DNA from: Providencia rettgeri
GTDB lineage: Bacteria > Pseudomonadota > Gammaproteobacteria > Enterobacterales > Enterobacteriaceae
Length of the DNA: 64,000 bases
Reading direction: 5' to 3'
Assembly (NCBI RefSeq): GCF_013255915.1
Contig: NZ_CP053896.1
Coordinates: forward strand, 2,728,001 to 2,792,000
Shown one piece after another: positions 18,761 to 27,068 of the stretch (positions are counted from its first letter, which is position 1; every line of letters starts with the position of its first letter). A model generated the notes under the pieces. That model made no database searches, was not told where the DNA came from, and was given only the letters and a program-made list of their open reading frames with translations. The position numbers were made by a program, and so were the translations under genes.

Positions 18761-20185
18761 CTAATCACGCCTCTCATTGATTAAAAAGTGACATAAACGA
18801 CCTAAAGTTTTCATTGCTTCCTCCACCCTCTCATTCCATGTAAACGATGCATTAAGACGAAATGCATGGTTAAACTGGTCACTTGTGGAAAACATGCTTC
18901 CCGGCGCGATACTGATCCCTTCTTTTAGTGCGAGTTGATACAACCGAATTGCATTAAACGGCGGTTCAAACTCTAGCCATAAAAAATACCCACCTTTTGG
19001 TGTATTTACTTTTACTGACTGAGGCATGTATTTTGCTATTGCACTCAACATTTGGTGCTGACGCTGTTCCATCGTTAAACGCAGTTTACGAAGGTGGCTG
19101 TCATATCCCCCTAATGATAAGTACTCCGCAATAGCTAATTGCGTGGGAACGCTGGCAGAAACTGTACTCATCATTTGTAAATGTTGTATTTTTGTCGCGT
19201 GTTGTCCTGCGGCCACCCAACCCACACGATACCCCGGTGCTAAACATTTCGAAAATGAAGAACAATGAAAGAAATTACCTTTAGTATCAAGTGCCTTTGC
19301 GGGTATTGGCTGTTTGCTACCAAAATAAAGTTCCCCATAAACATCGTCCTCAATTAAAGTAATTTGATGCTTATTAAGGATATCGACCAGACGTCTTTTG
19401 TTTGTTTGCGGCATCGTTCCGCCTAATGGATTTTGATAATGCGTCATTAGCCAACAGGCTTTAATTGGATATTTGCTCGCAATATCCTCTAATGCGTCAA
19501 GATCAATACCAAATAACGGGTCTGTTTTAATGGCAATGGCCTTAAGTTTTAACCGCTCAATTGCCTGAAGTGAACCATAGAATGCAGGAGATTCGATAAC
19601 GACCCAATCCCCGGGCTGAGTCACCGATTGTAAACTCAAAACTAAAGATTCCATTGCCCCTGCTGTAATCACGATTTCATCCGGAGCGACATGGATCCCT
19701 TGGGTTGCATAACGCTGAGCAATGTTACGACGCAGTTGTTCATTACCAGGAGGCAAATTAGCCGGGGTATTAAATTTCGATAAGCGCCTAGCAACAGACG
19801 CAAGAGACTTCGCGAGTTTTGGATCATCCAATAAGGCGGGTTCTGGAAATGCAGAGCCAAATGGGATAATATTCGGGTCCTTACAAGCTTGTAGGACACC
19901 AAAAATAGAGGCATTAATCTCTACATTTTCATTCAAATGTAGCCCTTTTCCTCCTTTTGCGGCAGCAAATGCGTTATTGCGGTTTGCCACGTAATACCCT
20001 GATTGCGGCCGAGCAACGACCCATCCTTGGCTTTCAAGTAACTGATATGCTTGCACAACAGTCATTAAACTTAAACCAGACTGTTTAACACTTTCCCTCA
20101 ATGAAGGTAATCTGTCGCCCACTTGCCAGATATTGTCTTCAATTTGCTGACGAATTTGCGCTGCTAATTGTTCGTATCTCGTCAT
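18761..20185 (-). CDS. MocR/GntR-type regulator with aminotransferase fold
   Basis: A 474-residue two-domain protein. Residues 1-70 form a GntR winged helix (LPSLRESVKQSGLSLMTVVQ), and residues about 95-470 a fold-type I aminotransferase. The PLP lysine is probably Lys313 in SSFSKCLAPGYRVGW. Other cofactor contacts seen are HYQNPLG (249-255) and EDDVYGEL (279-286). MocR regulators sense PLP plus an amine or amino acid, and often control a divergent gene. Here the divergent neighbour is the bd-type oxidase operon, with TTATAGTT direct repeats beside the start. Whether it controls that operon, itself or a distant gene is open. Confidence 0.88.
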   Translation of the reverse strand: MTRYEQLAAQIRQQIEDNIWQVGDRLPSLRESVKQSGLSLMTVVQAYQLLESQGWVVARPQSGYYVANRNNAFAAAKGGKGLHLNENVEINASIFGVLQACKDPNIIPFGSAFPEPALLDDPKLAKSLASVARRLSKFNTPANLPPGNEQLRRNIAQRYATQGIHVAPDEIVITAGAMESLVLSLQSVTQPGDWVVIESPAFYGSLQAIERLKLKAIAIKTDPLFGIDLDALEDIASKYPIKACWLMTHYQNPLGGTMPQTNKRRLVDILNKHQITLIEDDVYGELYFGSKQPIPAKALDTKGNFFHCSSFSKCLAPGYRVGWVAAGQHATKIQHLQMMSTVSASVPTQLAIAEYLSLGGYDSHLRKLRLTMEQRQHQMLSAIAKYMPQSVKVNTPKGGYFLWLEFEPPFNAIRLYQLALKEGISIAPGSMFSTSDQFNHAFRLNASFTWNERVEEAMKTLGRLCHFLINERRD

Positions 20186-20199
20186 AGCCGCCTCAACTG

Positions 20200-20240
20200 T
20201 TATAGTTAATATCCCAATAATTGTTACTATTATAGTTTAT
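20200..20240. promoter_or_regulatory. Direct repeats beside the mocR-type gene
   Basis: TTATAGTTAAT (20200-20210) and TTATAGTTTAT (20230-20240) are direct repeats with a 30-bp period, about three helical turns. MocR-type regulators typically bind direct repeats, so this is a candidate operator. Confidence 0.45.
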
Positions 20241-20432
20241 CGTCTCATGTTCTACTTATCCACACATTCACCTGACTTTTTTTTAACTATAAGCACAAAA
20301 AATTTTTCGTTGAATTGCGGTTATTTTGCATTCAGATGTGAGCAATTCCTTTTGCTAGGGATTAGCGCCTCAATTGCTCTCATCAAAACGTTAAATATTG
20401 CGTGCCATTAACATATCCACTCAGGGGTCAAT

Positions 20433-21770
20433 ATGTTTGGACTAACTGCGCTGGAACTTGCCCGTATACAATTTGCTTTTACGGTCTCGTTTCATATTAT
20501 TTTTCCAGCCATTACTATTGGGCTAGCAAGTTACCTTGCGGTGCTACAAGGCCTATGGCTTAAAACTCGTGACGAGGACTATATAAAACTGTTCCACTTT
20601 TGGTCGAAAGTTTTTGCGGTTAATTTCGGAATGGGCGTTGTTTCTGGATTGGTGATGGCATACCAATTTGGGACTAACTGGAGCTTCTTTTCTAATTTCG
20701 CCGGTAGTGTCACGGGGCCACTGTTAACTTATGAAGTACTCACCGCCTTCTTCTTAGAAGCTGGTTTCCTTGGCGTCATGCTGTTTGGTATGAACCGTGT
20801 AGGCGAAAAACTTCACTTCTTTGCAACCTGCATGGTGGCATTAGGGACCATTATTTCCACGTTCTGGATCCTCGCCTCAAATAGCTTCATGCAAACTCCT
20901 CAAGGCTTTGAAATCATTGATGGGCACATCGTTCCTGTTGATTGGCTTGCGGTTATTTTCAACCCGTCTTTCCCTTATCGTTTGTTGCACATGACGACCG
21001 CGGCATTCCTTGCGTCTGCCTTCTTTATTGGTGCATCTGCCGCATGGCACTTACTCAAAGGCAATAAATCCAGTGCCATGAAAAAAATGTTTTCCATGTC
21101 GCTGTGGTTGATTTTAGTGTTAGCCCCCGTTCAAGCCCTCATCGGCGATGCGCATGGCCTAAATACCCTAAAACATCAGCCTGTTAAAGTTGCGGCTATG
21201 GAAGGACACTGGGAAAACAAACCCGGTGAAGCCACCCCACTGATTTTATTCGGTATTCCAAACCAAGAGAAAGAAAAAACCGAATATGCCATTGAGATCC
21301 CGTATCTGGCCAGCCTGATTTTGACGCACAGCATTGATAAACAAGTGCCTGCGTTGAAAGAATACGCACCGGAAGACAGGCCTAACGTGTTTATGGTGTT
21401 TTGGTCATTCCGCGTGATGGTCGGCTTAGGCCTGCTAATGATAGCCACGGGTGTTTGGGGCTTATGGCTGCGTTACCGTAAAAACCTTTACGAATCAAAA
21501 ACATTTTTACGCTTTATGTTTCTAATGGCGCCATCAGGTTTGATAGCCATCCTAGCGGGTTGGTTTACCACGGAAATCGGTCGCCAGCCTTGGGTTGTTT
21601 ATGGGTTACAACGAACCGCAGATGCCGTCAGTGCTCATGGTGAAATACATATGAGTATCAGCCTAATCGCCTTCTTTGTGGTTTATGGCAGCGTGTTTGG
21701 AATTGGCTACATGTACATGATGAAATTAATTCGTAAAGGCATCGCGGAGGACGCAGCTCATGGGCATTGA
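20433..21770 (+). CDS. cioA: Cytochrome bd-type (cyanide-insensitive) quinol oxidase subunit I
   Basis: A 445-residue inner-membrane subunit. His21 in FAFTVSFHIIFP fits the haem b595/d ligand near the N-terminus, NVFMVFWSFRVM carries the Met ligand of haem b558, and GRQPWVVYG is the conserved periplasmic motif. The protein is about 75 residues shorter than E. coli CydA, the loss being in the Q loop, which marks the cyanide-insensitive (CioA-type) class. It oxidises ubiquinol and reduces oxygen to water without pumping protons. It is followed by an overlapping subunit II gene and a small subunit. Confidence 0.9.
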   Translation: MFGLTALELARIQFAFTVSFHIIFPAITIGLASYLAVLQGLWLKTRDEDYIKLFHFWSKVFAVNFGMGVVSGLVMAYQFGTNWSFFSNFAGSVTGPLLTYEVLTAFFLEAGFLGVMLFGMNRVGEKLHFFATCMVALGTIISTFWILASNSFMQTPQGFEIIDGHIVPVDWLAVIFNPSFPYRLLHMTTAAFLASAFFIGASAAWHLLKGNKSSAMKKMFSMSLWLILVLAPVQALIGDAHGLNTLKHQPVKVAAMEGHWENKPGEATPLILFGIPNQEKEKTEYAIEIPYLASLILTHSIDKQVPALKEYAPEDRPNVFMVFWSFRVMVGLGLLMIATGVWGLWLRYRKNLYESKTFLRFMFLMAPSGLIAILAGWFTTEIGRQPWVVYGLQRTADAVSAHGEIHMSISLIAFFVVYGSVFGIGYMYMMKLIRKGIAEDAAHGH

Positions 21771-22770
21771 TTTACCTCTCATTTGGTTTGTCATCATCGT
21801 ATTTAGTATGTTGATGTATATTGTTATGGATGGGTTCGATTTAGGCATTGGGATCCTTTACCCTGCGCTAAAAGATAGCCAAGACCGTGATCTGATGATG
21901 AATAGTGTTGCCCCTGTGTGGGATGGCAATGAAACTTGGTTAGTTTTAGGTGGAGCCGCTTTATTTGGCGCCTTTCCTCTCGCTTATGCGATTGTCCTTG
22001 ATGCCTTGTCAATTCCGTTAACTTTCATGTTATTGGCCTTGATTTTCCGTGGTGTCGCCTTTGAGTTTCGCTTTAGAGCAGACGAATCACACCGCCGCCA
22101 TTGGGATCACGCCTTTATTTGGGGTTCAATTTTTGCCACCTTTGTTCAAGGTGTGGTAGTTGGTGCCTTTATCCAAGGCTTCCATGTGGAAAACCGTGTT
22201 TACATGGGGGGTTACTTCGATTGGTTCGCGCCTTTCCCACTATTTTGCGGATTTGGCCTCGTGGTCGCTTATGCACTACTAGCTTGTGGCTGGTTAATCA
22301 TGAAAACTGAAGGCCACTTACGTAGCACAATGTATCGCGTTCTAAAACCATTAACATTACTGATGTTAGCGGTCATTGCGGTAATCAGCTTCTGGACCCC
22401 AATGTTAAATGAGGCAATCTTTGAGCGTTGGTTCTCACTGCCGAACCTGTTCTTCTTTTTACCTGTTCCGTTACTGGTATTAGCCTGTACTTGGTTGATC
22501 CTAAAAAACGCTAAGCGCCAACAACATGACAGCGTGCCATTCTTAGCGGCTTTAATGTTAATTTTCCTTGGGTTTACTGGTCTAGGTATCAGCATCTGGC
22601 CAACGCTCATTCCACCTGCAATAAGTTTCCGTGATGCCGCAGGCCCATCCGAAAGTTTAGGCTTTATGTTAGTGGGTGCGTTATTCATTATTCCTGTTAT
22701 TTTGGTTTATACCTATTGGAGTTACTATGTCTTCAGAGGAAAAATTACCCCAGAACAAGGCTACCACTGA
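21760..22770 (+). CDS. cioB: Cytochrome bd-type quinol oxidase subunit II
   Basis: A 336-residue integral membrane protein of the CydB/CioB family. Signatures seen are VMDGFDLGIGILYP near residues 23-36, NSVAPVWDGNETWLVLGG (48-65) and FRFRADESHRRHWD. Subunit II supports the fold of subunit I and has eight or so membrane segments. The start overlaps the end of subunit I by 11 bp, which indicates translational coupling. Its own last 44 bp overlap the small DUF2474-type gene. Confidence 0.9.
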   Translation: MGIDLPLIWFVIIVFSMLMYIVMDGFDLGIGILYPALKDSQDRDLMMNSVAPVWDGNETWLVLGGAALFGAFPLAYAIVLDALSIPLTFMLLALIFRGVAFEFRFRADESHRRHWDHAFIWGSIFATFVQGVVVGAFIQGFHVENRVYMGGYFDWFAPFPLFCGFGLVVAYALLACGWLIMKTEGHLRSTMYRVLKPLTLLMLAVIAVISFWTPMLNEAIFERWFSLPNLFFFLPVPLLVLACTWLILKNAKRQQHDSVPFLAALMLIFLGFTGLGISIWPTLIPPAISFRDAAGPSESLGFMLVGALFIIPVILVYTYWSYYVFRGKITPEQGYH

Positions 22771-22906
22771 TAACGTGGCAGCCTCCCCTTGGTGGAAAAA
22801 ACTCGGTTGGATGGCCATCATTTGGTTAGGAAGTGTGGTCGCGTTATTCGCTTTCTCTTATGTGTTTAAACTGATGATGACCGCCGCTGGGATGAAAGTG
22901 AAGTAA
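22727..22906 (+). CDS. Small DUF2474-type subunit of the bd-type oxidase operon
   Basis: A 59-residue protein with one membrane segment (about residues 25-47; WMAIIWLGSVVALFAFSYVF) after a soluble N-terminus. A GGAG Shine-Dalgarno 5 nt upstream supports the ATG at 22727, which lies inside the subunit II gene in another frame. A longer reading frame exists upstream but has no ribosome site. It corresponds to the DUF2474 small proteins found after CIO-type oxidases and is expected to stabilise the complex as CydX does for cytochrome bd-I. Confidence 0.8.
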   Translation: MSSEEKLPQNKATTDNVAASPWWKKLGWMAIIWLGSVVALFAFSYVFKLMMTAAGMKVK

Positions 22907-22911
22907 TCAAC

Positions 22912-23754
22912 TTACTGAATGCCGCATAAATTTTTACGCGGCATTTTTAGACTTTTCAGGAAAGGCACTGTCGGGTGTGATGAATTTGACCGCCGCAAAA
23001 AAGACGCCTCGGCTAATTTATCCAAATCATTATACTTCCCATTATACACTTCAACCATATTATCGATATCTACCATGGTAATTTTATTTTCACCCAGTAT
23101 TTCACTATTTTTTGTTTCAAGATAGCTTCCAATATTACTCCAATTTAAATCTTGAGCTAAATATTTACCTTTGCTATTCCAGTCAGCTATTTTTGTTTTT
23201 AAGAGGTCGTTATAGTCTTCTTTTTTACATACAATATTTGCCCATGGATCAATATTATAATCTTGCCCATTGATAGCAATTTGACAAAAAACATGATCAA
23301 AACGTTTATTTTTCACATCTATTAACCGGACAAAATTTGGATTAAGACCAGCATGACATGATAAAACATAACAAATTTCCGCTAATTCACCGCAATTCCC
23401 CGTTTTAGATTGAATGGCTGCGAGTAAAAAAGCTTTTTTATCTTTAATGGCTCTATTTTTGCTTAACTGTTCTAAACAATTTTGATGTTGTTGAACAGTA
23501 CGATTTAACCTGATTTTATTTGCTGATTTATTAGGACTTCCCTTAAAATAAGAACGTGTTTGCAACAGGCAATCATCCGCTTTTTTTAATAATGTGATGT
23601 GTTTCTTATCGCTATCAGCCTTATATAATGAGTTTAATGAAGGTAGTGATGATAAATTTTTAATATTAACAATATGTGATTCAATTCTCGTCTCATTTCT
23701 GGGTGATAATTGTGAAAAACAGATATCCTGTGTTCTTTGTTTATTTATTCTCAT
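22912..23754 (-). CDS. Transglutaminase-like Cys-His-Asp protein, possible secreted effector
   Basis: A 280-residue protein that I cannot assign to a named family. The middle has a papain/transglutaminase-like triad: Cys121 in TGNCGELAEICY, His154 in RFDHVFCQI and Asp169 in YNIDPWANI. The His-to-Asp gap of 15 residues is the same as I recall for the glutamine deamidases OspI and Pasteurella toxin. There is no signal peptide, the N-terminal 100 residues are polar and rich in Ser, Lys and Asn, and base composition is AT-rich. Its last 10 codons or so are the terminator of the opposite operon. It has only a weak AGAGA ribosome site. A deamidase or protease effector is an inference. Confidence 0.6.
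   Translation of the reverse strand: MRINKQRTQDICFSQLSPRNETRIESHIVNIKNLSSLPSLNSLYKADSDKKHITLLKKADDCLLQTRSYFKGSPNKSANKIRLNRTVQQHQNCLEQLSKNRAIKDKKAFLLAAIQSKTGNCGELAEICYVLSCHAGLNPNFVRLIDVKNKRFDHVFCQIAINGQDYNIDPWANIVCKKEDYNDLLKTKIADWNSKGKYLAQDLNWSNIGSYLETKNSEILGENKITMVDIDNMVEVYNGKYNDLDKLAEASFLRRSNSSHPTVPFLKSLKMPRKNLCGIQ
22918..22948 (+). terminator. Terminator of the bd-type oxidase operon
   Basis: A perfect 8-bp stem AATGCCGC (22918-22925)/GCGGCATT (22938-22945) is followed by TTT. The same bases encode the last residues of the convergent gene. Confidence 0.85.
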
Positions 23755-23954
23755 GACGATTGTCTCTTATAATAGTGAATAACTGATACGCAGCATAAAT
23801 CTATCACGCCTATTTGTATTTAAAGAAACGACACAAGACACTGCGATATATTTACCATAAGAACCGCTGATAGCACTAAACTCGCTCAAGTTCGTAGCCA
23901 TCATTTATCAGCTGCAATCAGTGTTTCCCTCTTGCAACCTTTTAATTTATTCAT

Positions 23955-23973
23955 GATAATGATAATAATTACC
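23955..23973. promoter_or_regulatory. Fur box upstream of the siderophore-interacting protein
   Basis: GATAATGATAATAATTACC matches 17 of 19 bases of the Fur consensus and ends 38 bp before the start of the reductase gene. Confidence 0.85.
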
Positions 23974-24011
23974 AAATAATAAAATTATCATTAACACATA
24001 GGAGAACGTCC

Positions 24012-24851
24012 GTGGCTACTGAACAGACAGTTGAAAAGAATATCTATCGCCCGGCTCCACCACAACTTATTCAAGTTAAATCGATTACCGATATCAGCCC
24101 ATCTATTCGTAGTATTACTTTCACCGGTGAAAGACTCAATACATACCCAACAGATTGTGAAGGTGGGCACCTGAAAATATTTTTAGCCCCTGATTTAATC
24201 AGCCAGCCCACACTCCCTATCCTAAGTAAAGAAGGCCGTAGCTGGCCAGAAGACAAACCTCGCCCATTTGTTCGTACCTATACCGTCAGAGCCATCCGTC
24301 CAGAAGTTAGCGAGATAGATATTGAATTTGCTATGCATGATGGCGCAACTGGCCCTGCATATCTATTTGCTCGGGATGCAAAACCAGGAAATTGGATGGG
24401 AATTACCAATCCAGGTGGCCCAGACCCATTATTACCTGCCAGACAACATTACTTCATGGCTGGTGATTCAAGTTCCCTACCCGCTATCGCCGCATTATTA
24501 GAAAAAATGCCAGCGAATGCCCAAGGCAAAGTTGTACTACGATTAGATAACCCAAAAGACGTAAGAGAACTAAAAAAACCTGAACAAGTTGAGGTGATTT
24601 GGGTTTGTGGTGATATCACCAAAACCGCTGAATTAATTAGCACATTTAAGTCTTGGGACATCCCAAGCAGCGACTGCGCTTTCTGGATTGCGGGTGAAGA
24701 CCAAATTATTCGTGATTTGCGTCGTTATATTCGTCGTGAAAAAGGTTTTGGTCGTGATGATATCTATGCGATCCCTTACTGGCGATATGGCTATGATGAG
24801 GAAGGTTACCATCATGAGCGCCATGCTGTAATGGATAATCCTGACGATTAA
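24012..24851 (+). CDS. Siderophore-interacting protein (ViuB/YqjH family ferric reductase)
   Basis: A 279-residue cytosolic flavoprotein. The N-terminal FAD-binding domain contains RPFVRTYTVR (about residues 94-103), the flavin-binding signature, and the C-terminal SIP domain ends with YWRYGYDEEGYHHERH, which is typical of the family. The enzyme reduces ferric siderophore complexes so that iron is released in the cytoplasm. A GTG start at 24012 follows a GGAG Shine-Dalgarno by 7 nt. A strong Fur site precedes it, so it is induced by iron shortage, and a 12-bp terminator stem follows at 24869. It stands alone and could serve any siderophore system. Confidence 0.88.
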   Translation: MATEQTVEKNIYRPAPPQLIQVKSITDISPSIRSITFTGERLNTYPTDCEGGHLKIFLAPDLISQPTLPILSKEGRSWPEDKPRPFVRTYTVRAIRPEVSEIDIEFAMHDGATGPAYLFARDAKPGNWMGITNPGGPDPLLPARQHYFMAGDSSSLPAIAALLEKMPANAQGKVVLRLDNPKDVRELKKPEQVEVIWVCGDITKTAELISTFKSWDIPSSDCAFWIAGEDQIIRDLRRYIRREKGFGRDDIYAIPYWRYGYDEEGYHHERHAVMDNPDD

Positions 24852-24868
24852 CTTCACTTCAAATATTT

Positions 24869-24906
24869 AGTTCGCTTATTGGTTTATAAATTCTAATAAG
24901 CGAACT
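24869..24906 (+). terminator. Terminator after the siderophore-interacting protein
   Basis: A perfect 12-bp stem AGTTCGCTTATT (24869-24880)/AATAAGCGAACT (24895-24906) with a 14-nt loop follows the gene by 17 bp; the T tract is weak (CATTTCC). Confidence 0.65.
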
Positions 24907-24996
24907 CATTTCCTGATCTTGCCTGTCTTCATCAAGTTGTTAACCATTATATTCCTCAACAATAAACTCCCTAAAATACTTTTCATATCCATAAAT

Positions 24997-25009
24997 GTTA
25001 TGTTATAAC
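24997..25009. promoter_or_regulatory. Zur box upstream of zinT
   Basis: GTTATGTTATAAC matches 12 of 13 positions of GTTATANTATAAC, the core of the Zur operator, and lies 50 bp before the start of zinT. Confidence 0.85.
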
Positions 25010-25059
25010 ATAATAGTTTTTATGGTCGTTATATTCACTACAAAAATAGGAAAACCACT

Positions 25060-25713
25060 GTGTACAAAATGGCAATTTTAAAAACTAGTCTTTATATTGC
25101 ATTAGCTCTCACTAGCTATACTGCTGCTGCTCATGGCTCACATAGTCACTCCCATCCACAATCAGAGAAAGCGCTACAAGCTTCAAAAGGGATTTTTGAA
25201 GATACTGACGTCAAAGATAGATCTCTTAGTGACTGGCAAGGCATCTGGGAATCTGTTAATCCATTGCTATTAAATGGAAAACTTGATGAGGTTCTAGAAA
25301 GTAAAGCGAAGAAAAATAAAGACAAAACTGTTGAAGAGTATCGTGAATATTATAAAAAAGGTTATGCCACTGATGTTGACAGTATTGGTATTGAAAACGA
25401 TGTTATTGAGTTTACTCAAAATGGTACTGTAAGTAGCTGTAAATATGACTACGCCGGTTACAAAATTCTTCATTATACTTCAGGAAAAAAAGGCGTTCGT
25501 TACTTATTTGAATGCAAAGATGCAAACTCAAAAGCGCCTAAATTTATCCAGTTTAGTGACCATATTATTGAACCACAAGCCTCGGGGCATTTCCACCTAT
25601 ACATGGGAAATGAATCTCAGGAAAAATTATTAAGTCAGCTAGAAAATTGGCCAACTTATTACCCATATACCCTCACAGATGAGCAAATCGTACATGAGAT
25701 GCTCTATCACTAA
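25060..25713 (+). CDS. zinT: ZinT family periplasmic zinc-binding protein
   Basis: A 217-residue ZinT/YodA protein with a signal peptide (about residues 1-24), a mature N-terminus rich in histidine (HGSHSHSHPQ) that can bind zinc, and the lipocalin-like domain from about residue 45 (LSDWQGIWESVNPLL) to the end. His residues in HFHLYMG near the C-terminus fit the buried metal site. ZinT hands zinc to the ZnuABC system in the periplasm. The GTG at 25060 is 9 nt from AGGA; an ATG three codons later would be 18 nt away. A Zur site in the promoter agrees with this role. Confidence 0.92.
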   Translation: MYKMAILKTSLYIALALTSYTAAAHGSHSHSHPQSEKALQASKGIFEDTDVKDRSLSDWQGIWESVNPLLLNGKLDEVLESKAKKNKDKTVEEYREYYKKGYATDVDSIGIENDVIEFTQNGTVSSCKYDYAGYKILHYTSGKKGVRYLFECKDANSKAPKFIQFSDHIIEPQASGHFHLYMGNESQEKLLSQLENWPTYYPYTLTDEQIVHEMLYH

Positions 25714-25740
25714 TCGGCTTCCTATATAGGAGTCTAACCT

Positions 25741-25767
25741 ATGCCCCGTGGGTAAATCGCGGGGCAT
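25741..25767. terminator. Hairpin between convergent zinT and phoH
   Basis: A perfect 8-bp stem ATGCCCCG (25741-25748)/CGGGGCAT (25760-25767) lies between convergent genes. T tracts are weak on both sides. Confidence 0.6.
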
Positions 25768-25787
25768 ATAGTTAATAGCAATGCTAA

Positions 25788-26573
25788 TTAGTGGTTATAA
25801 GCCAATAATGCCTTATGGCATAATTGTGATCTCACACAATCCTCTATAGTAAAATTCACCATTGAAACCATTTCATCACTACTAAAACGTTGTAATGCAT
25901 CAGCTAACCCTGAAGACACACCTTCTGGTAAATCACACTGGGTCACATCACCATTGACTATCACCGTCACATTTTCACCAAGCCGAGTTAAAAACATTTT
26001 CATTTGAGTGACTGTGACATTCTGAGCCTCATCTAATATCACGACGGCATTTTCAAATGTTCGGCCTCGCATATAAGCAAATGGGGCTATTTCCACTTTA
26101 GCAATTTCGGGACGCAAACAATATTGCAAAAAAGATGCGCCGAGCCTTTTCACCAAGACGTCATAGACTGGGCGAAAGTAAGGCGCAAACTTTTCTGACA
26201 TATCCCCCGGTAAAAAACCGAGATCTTCCTCCGCTTGAAGAACGGGCCTTGTCACAATGATCTTATTGATATCTTTATGAATTAACGCATCAGCCGCAAG
26301 TGCAGTACTGATGTAAGTTTTACCACATCCCGCTTCGCCATTCGCAAAAATTAATTGCTTATGTTTAATGGAATTAATATAGAGTTTTTGAGCTTCATTT
26401 CTGGGCAATATAGGGGATTCATCACGCCGTTCTTTTGCCATACCGATAGCTTCAATGCCAGTAAATTCAGCAAATGATGCGACGTTATTGATATCAAAAC
26501 GACCTGAGCGATCTTTGCGTGATGAACGTTTCATTTCACGGCGTGCCTTTGTTGCAGCTTTCTGTCTACTCAT
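25788..26573 (-). CDS. phoH: PhoH-like ATPase
   Basis: A 261-residue cytosolic P-loop ATPase, close to E. coli PhoH over its full core. The Walker A motif is GEAGCGKT (79-86), Walker B VVILDEAQN, and the stretches VTRPVLQAEEDLGFLPGD and IAPFAYMRGRTFENA are strongly conserved. I place the start at 26573 (MSRQKA), which matches E. coli and has a GGAAGGG ribosome site; an in-frame extension of 18 residues upstream has no counterpart. The N-terminal region is shorter than in E. coli. A PhoB-type box lies about 275 bp upstream with a leader containing a terminator between. Related PhoH proteins link an ATPase to RNA metabolism; the function is not settled. Confidence 0.9.
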   Translation of the reverse strand: MSRQKAATKARREMKRSSRKDRSGRFDINNVASFAEFTGIEAIGMAKERRDESPILPRNEAQKLYINSIKHKQLIFANGEAGCGKTYISTALAADALIHKDINKIIVTRPVLQAEEDLGFLPGDMSEKFAPYFRPVYDVLVKRLGASFLQYCLRPEIAKVEIAPFAYMRGRTFENAVVILDEAQNVTVTQMKMFLTRLGENVTVIVNGDVTQCDLPEGVSSGLADALQRFSSDEMVSMVNFTIEDCVRSQLCHKALLAYNH

Positions 26574-26663
26574 AGTATTAACCCTTCCAGGTATCAGTGA
26601 TGTCAATTCAAATGACGGACTATTCAAAACAGAGGCGAGCTCCCTTCAAGCTCAAAGTTAATA

Positions 26664-26801
26664 TCAAATATCTATTATGTGGCTGTAACTCCATGCCATA
26701 ACTCGGCTAATAAAAAAACCGGTTACCAATCTCACCATGGAAATCTCATGATGGAGTGGTAACCGGCTTTGTATTCTCGTGTACAAACACTTATTTCCCA
26801 T
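26664..26801 (-). CDS. Candidate leader ORF in the phoH 5' region (45 codons)
   Basis: The ATG at 26799-26801 has an AGGAG ribosome site 7 nt upstream, one of the best in this region, and the frame stays open for 45 codons. The coding bases run through the 26715-26770 hairpin and stop 90 bp before phoH. The predicted peptide has no domain I recognise. It may be a leader peptide whose translation affects the hairpin, or the frame may be fortuitous within an RNA. Confidence 0.4.
   Translation of the reverse strand: MGNKCLYTRIQSRLPLHHEISMVRLVTGFFISRVMAWSYSHIIDI
26715..26770 (-). terminator. Intrinsic terminator or attenuator inside the phoH leader
   Basis: On the minus strand a 14-bp stem built from GGTTACCA and TGGTAACCGG halves is followed by a run of seven T (26711-26718 region). 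A second partial pairing (CTCCATCATG with CATGGTGAG) extends it. It lies between the PhoB box and phoH, so it would stop phoH transcripts unless read through. Confidence 0.7.
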
Positions 26802-26845
26802 TAGTTTCTCCTGTAACAGCGATACTTTTAAACTAATGAATCTAT

Positions 26846-26863
26846 GTGACAGTAATATGACGA
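26846..26863 (-). promoter_or_regulatory. PhoB box (phoH promoter)
   Basis: Read on the minus strand, TCGTCAT-ATTA-CTGTCAC is a 7-4-7 direct repeat; the second half matches the PHO consensus CTGTCA[TC] fully and the first at 5 of 7. E. coli phoH is a known PhoB target, which supports the call. Confidence 0.75.
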
Positions 26864-27022
26864 ACTGCAATATTTTTTGTGCCCCAATGAGTCCATGTTT
26901 TTATTGCAGTTTTCACTGCTTTAAATATAGCGTCATTTTTTTTGATAAAGCAACATTTTTCTAACAAAATTTTGGGCGTTTATTAAAATTTTTCGTTATC
27001 ACACATAAAAACAAAAAAAGTA

Positions 27023-27058
27023 AAACCACAATAATCAGTTAGTTAACTATTGTGGTTT
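27023..27058 (-). terminator. Terminator of the endonuclease gene
   Basis: A perfect 10-bp stem (AAACCACAAT/ATTGTGGTTT) is followed on the minus strand by TTACTTTTTTTG. It starts 11 bp after the endonuclease stop codon. Confidence 0.8.
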
Positions 27059-27068
27059 GAAAGGATAA

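Noticed and set aside
26446-26661. Long alternative N-terminal extension of phoH
   Set aside because: The ATG at 26573 has the E. coli N-terminus and its own ribosome site; the extension has neither.
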